Assembly (NCBI RefSeq): GCF_014859565.1
Contig: NZ_JACUUA010000026.1
Span: 1-29,188 of the forward strand
Direction: 5' to 3'
Length of the DNA stretch: 29,188 bases
Source of the DNA: Marinospirillum sp.
GTDB lineage: Bacteria > Pseudomonadota > Gammaproteobacteria > Pseudomonadales > Halomonadaceae
The notes under the pieces are model-generated. The model saw only the letters and a program-made list of their open reading frames with translations. It searched no databases and was not told the DNA's origin. The first letter of the stretch is position 1. Each line of letters starts with the position of its first letter. Of this stretch, positions 26,616 to 29,188 are shown piece after piece. The position numbers and the translations under genes are program-made.

Positions 26616-28505
26616 ATGAATTTTTTTGAACATCAGGAAAAAGCCAGAAAACACACCAGTCGCCTGGTGGTGTTATTCATCCTGGCCATTCTGACCCTGA
26701 TTGGCCTGACTTCAGTGGTCTTGATGGCTTTTTTTAACGATGGCAACCTGGCCTTTCTGCAAGGTGGAATGTCATCGGATGACTGGAAAATCCTGATTAA
26801 TGTCAGCGTGACGGTTCTGCTGATTGTGACTTTTGCCAGTCTGTTTAAACACTTGCAACTCAAAGGTGGCGGCAAGGTAGTAGCTGAGGCTCTAGGTGGG
26901 CGCTTATTAACACCCAACACGCGTGACAGCGAAGAGCGCCGCCTGCTGAATCTGGTCGAAGAAATGGCCCTGGCATCCGGTTCTCCCGTGCCTCCGGTCT
27001 ACCTGTTGGAAGACCCAGCCATTAATGCCTTTGCTGCCGGTTATTCACCTCAGGATGCGGTTATTGGTATTACCCGTGGTGCAATCCAGCAGCTTAATCG
27101 TGATGAACTCCAGGGTGTGATTGCCCATGAGTTCTCGCATATTTTTAATGGTGACATGCGGCTTAACCTGCGCCTGATTGCCATTTTGCATGGCATACTG
27201 ATCATTGGCTTGGGTGGTCGTTTGCTAATGCACAGCGTTACAGCCGCGCGTTTCCGTGGTTCTTCACGTGATGGCCGTGCCACCATGGGTATTCTTGCCA
27301 TGGGTCTGGTGCTATTGGTTATTGGCTCCATCGGTATTTTTTTCGGCAAACTAATCAAAGCAGCTGTCAGTCGTCAGCGTGAATTTCTGGCTGATGCCTC
27401 GGCAGTACAGTTCACCCGCAACCCCCAGGGCATTGCCGGTGCTCTGAACAAAATTCGCAAGCTCCCCGAACACTCCACCCTGCAAGCCGGGCAGTCCGAA
27501 CAGTTCAGCCATATGTTTTTCAGCAATGCCCTGAAAAGCTCTGTTTCTAGCCTTCTAGCCACCCATCCACCTTTGGAAGAGCGAATAAAACGCCTGAATG
27601 CCGGTCCCTTGCCAGAGACCACCACCCGAAAAACCAGAGCGCAAGAAGAATCCACCAGAAAACAAGCTGATCCTGAAGAACGACTGCATAAAACCCTCTC
27701 CCTGGCAGCAGCAGCTCAGGCCTCAATTGCCGCCATGGGGCAGCCCGACCAAGCTCACCTAGAGCAGGCGCAACAAACGCTTAGAGAACTGAATCCACAA
27801 TTGCAGGAAGCCACCCACGAACCCTGGACTGCTCGTGCGGTGATTTATGGCCTGCTGTTGAGCAAAGACCCAGAAATCCGTGAGCATCAGTTAAGCGCCC
27901 TGAATCAACAGGCCGCATCGGAAACCCTGCATGCACTTGGTGAGCTGGAAGAAGCTCTGCAAACAGTCAAAGAAGATCAGCGCCTGGCTCTGGCAGAACT
28001 CAGTCTGCCAGCCCTTAAATACCTGACGCCAGAACAGAAGGATCGTTTTTATCGCTGTATGGCCCTGCTGATCCGTGCCGATCAACGCCTAAGCCTATTT
28101 GAGTGGAGTCTGTCCCGCCTGATCAAACACAGCCTGGATGTCCGCAAACCTCAACACCACCACAAACTTCACCAGTTACATGCACCTGCACAAGAGCTGC
28201 TGTCTCTGCTGGTCTGGCTCAGTGCTGCGGACTCTCAGGCTGCCGAGCAGAGTTTTGCCTCTGCCCTGGCAGAACTGGATCATCCATCACTGGAACTGAT
28301 CCCCAAAGATAAACTGCAGCTCAGTCGTCTGGATGAAATACTGGAATCTCTCAACCAACTGCGACCTCTGGACAAACCTCGGTTACTCAAAGCCATAGCT
28401 GCGGCAATTACTGCCGACGGACACATCAGCCGCAACCAGGCGGAAATCTTCCGTGTTCTGGGGGTCAGCCTCGATTGCCCGTTACCGCCGTTGTTACTGA
28501 CTTAA
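26616..28505 (+). CDS. M48-family (HtpX-like) membrane metalloprotease with long C-terminal extension
   Basis: This is a zinc metallopeptidase of the inner membrane. The N-terminal part has hydrophobic segments at about residues 16-39 and 60-76, then two more at about 182-206 and 224-246. The zinc motif HEFSH is at 171-175 and the third ligand is Glu257 in REFLADASA. HPPLEERIKRL at about 324-334 ends the M48 core. An extra 290 or so residues follow, charged and helical; the last stretch (AIAAAITADGHISRNQAEIFRVLG, split over about 590-613) resembles a TerB-like helical domain. HtpX itself is about 290 residues, so this is not HtpX proper. It forms a pair with lemA. Substrates are unknown. Confidence 0.9.
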   Translation: MNFFEHQEKARKHTSRLVVLFILAILTLIGLTSVVLMAFFNDGNLAFLQGGMSSDDWKILINVSVTVLLIVTFASLFKHLQLKGGGKVVAEALGGRLLTPNTRDSEERRLLNLVEEMALASGSPVPPVYLLEDPAINAFAAGYSPQDAVIGITRGAIQQLNRDELQGVIAHEFSHIFNGDMRLNLRLIAILHGILIIGLGGRLLMHSVTAARFRGSSRDGRATMGILAMGLVLLVIGSIGIFFGKLIKAAVSRQREFLADASAVQFTRNPQGIAGALNKIRKLPEHSTLQAGQSEQFSHMFFSNALKSSVSSLLATHPPLEERIKRLNAGPLPETTTRKTRAQEESTRKQADPEERLHKTLSLAAAAQASIAAMGQPDQAHLEQAQQTLRELNPQLQEATHEPWTARAVIYGLLLSKDPEIREHQLSALNQQAASETLHALGELEEALQTVKEDQRLALAELSLPALKYLTPEQKDRFYRCMALLIRADQRLSLFEWSLSRLIKHSLDVRKPQHHHKLHQLHAPAQELLSLLVWLSAADSQAAEQSFASALAELDHPSLELIPKDKLQLSRLDEILESLNQLRPLDKPRLLKAIAAAITADGHISRNQAEIFRVLGVSLDCPLPPLLLT

Positions 28506-28540
28506 AACTGCAGCATGGGATCACCAGAATTCTGAATGAT

Positions 28541-28582
28541 CAACCCCGATGGTTTGCTTAAGACCATCGGGGTTGTTTTTTT
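28541..28582 (+). terminator. Strong Rho-independent terminator after the M48 gene
   Basis: A perfect 13-bp stem (28541-28553 with 28563-28575) closes on a 9-base loop and is followed by seven T residues. It lies 35 bases after the protease stop. Its T-run overlaps the stop codon of the flagellin remnant on the other strand. Confidence 0.95.
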
Positions 28583-28724
28583 ACAGTAGCCCCAACACCA
28601 CCTGAGCGGATGCATTGGCCTGCCCTAAAGCAGCAACTCCGGCTTGCTGCAGGATCTGTTGTTTCGCTAGGGCAGAGGTTTCCACCGCAAAGTCGGTATC
28701 CTGCACCCGGCTGCGGGCAGCAGC
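28581..28724 (-). pseudogene. Flagellin C-terminal remnant (5' truncated)
   Basis: Read on the minus strand, about 47 codons match the conserved end of bacterial flagellin: [20 protein letters not shown], then [20 protein letters not shown], ending QVVLGLL and a TAA at 28583-28581. This is the D0 domain C-terminal helix that packs into the filament core. Immediately upstream the frame is closed by a TGA (28728-28730), and no flagellin-like sequence continues, so the N-terminal and central parts are gone. It has no start codon and is a broken fragment rather than a small gene. The break lies about 70 bases from the start of the Rpn-type gene. Confidence 0.82.
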
Positions 28725-28794
28725 CTTTCAAACACTGGCGTTGAACTTTTTTTTCATTACACTGATGGTCATTAGAACTGCAAAGGACTGACCA

Positions 28795-29188
28795 ATGACT
28801 GATACGCAGACAGACTACCCGCAACTTGATCCCAAAAATGATTACGTCTTCAAACGTGCTTTCACAGAGTGCCCCGATGCGTTAGTCCATCTGATTAACG
28901 ACCTGCGCCCGGATCTTCCTGAAATTACCGAGGTCGAAATCCTCAATCCCGCCATCACACCGGAAGAAATGACCGGCAAGCACATCGTGCTGGATATTCT
29001 GGCAAAAGACCAGCAGGGCAATCTTTACAACATCGAAATGCAGGTTCGGCGCTATAATGACTGGGGCAAACGCAGCGCCTTTTACATGGCACGGCTGCTC
29101 GGTGATCAACTGATTGCGGGTGATGACTATGCGGAACTCAAAGCCGTCATCGGCATCCATCTACTGGATTTTGATTTATTCATGGCTG
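28795..29188 (+). CDS. Rpn-family recombination-promoting nuclease / PD-(D/E)XK 'transposase', 3' end outside window
   Basis: The first 131 codons of an Rpn/PDDEXK_2-type protein are present. The family N-terminus is seen as LDPKNDYVFKRAF (about residues 11-23). The nuclease core is Asp67 (VLDILAKD) followed by Glu81-Met-Gln83 (YNIEMQ), the D-x13-ExQ form of PD-(D/E)XK, and then YMARLLGDQL. AGGA lies 7 bases before the ATG at 28795. E. coli Rpn proteins promote RecA-independent recombination and cleave DNA; many copies in other genomes are annotated as transposases without proof of mobility. The frame is open to the edge of the window. Confidence 0.9.
   Translation, partial: MTDTQTDYPQLDPKNDYVFKRAFTECPDALVHLINDLRPDLPEITEVEILNPAITPEEMTGKHIVLDILAKDQQGNLYNIEMQVRRYNDWGKRSAFYMARLLGDQLIAGDDYAELKAVIGIHLLDFDLFMA

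Noticed and set aside
28558..28824. 88-codon minus-strand frame at the right edge
   Set aside because: It crosses the terminator, the flagellin fragment in the wrong frame and the Rpn start; the flagellin frame explains the sequence better.

Overview
The window is a gene-dense piece of a gammaproteobacterial chromosome. The best fit is a marine Oceanospirillales/Pseudomonadales-type organism. This rests on family content and gene order: rpoE divergent from nadB, an lepA-lepB-rnc-era-recO-pdxJ cluster, fxsA-groES-groEL, lapA-lapB, sdhE-cptA and RfaH. It is a taxonomic inference, and no rRNA or other marker fixes the genus. No tRNA, rRNA or CRISPR array was seen, and no gene-free stretch exceeds about 220 bases.

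Layout. Bases 1-1571 (+) hold the 3' part of a medium/long-chain acyl-CoA ligase whose first bases look frame-shifted. Bases 1613-2478 (-) hold yajQ-acpS, divergent from rfaH (2612-3100, +). From 13042 down to 3078 (-) runs a nine-gene chain, lepA, lepB, rnc, era, recO, pdxJ, an ampG-family permease, an uncharacterised 636-residue membrane protein and panE, with very short gaps or start/stop overlaps. Upstream of it (16469 to 13166, -) is the envelope-stress cluster rpoE-rseA-rseC-mucD, with no rseB/mucB between rseA and rseC. A strong hairpin separates mucD from lepA.

nadB (16622-18247, +) is divergent from rpoE and convergent with sdhE-cptA (-). Next come ihfB-lapA-lapB (+), a convergent pyrF (-) that overlaps lapB by 23 bases, a ComEA-like helix-hairpin-helix protein (+), a shared terminator, a FabG-like SDR reductase (-), fxsA (+), a heat-shock promoter and groES-groEL (+). 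A strong terminator is followed by lemA and an M48 metalloprotease with a long C-terminal extension (+). The right edge is an accessory scar: another strong terminator, the C-terminal ~48 codons of a broken flagellin gene (-), and the start of an Rpn/PD-(D/E)XK 'transposase' nuclease gene that runs off the window.

Functional themes. Envelope and protein quality control dominates: sigma-E system, MucD protease, LapA/LapB control of lipopolysaccharide synthesis, signal peptidase, AmpG-family permease, LemA/M48 and GroESL. The rest is core information processing (LepA, RNase III, Era, RecO, IHF, RfaH) and cofactor synthesis (PdxJ, PanE, NadB, AcpS). Most of this is ordinary core genome. The less usual points are the orf636 gene coupled to the ampG-family gene, the missing rseB, the relocated acpS and inverted pyrF, the heat-shock promoter built over the fxsA stop codon, the long M48 extension, and the flagellin remnant abutting an Rpn gene.
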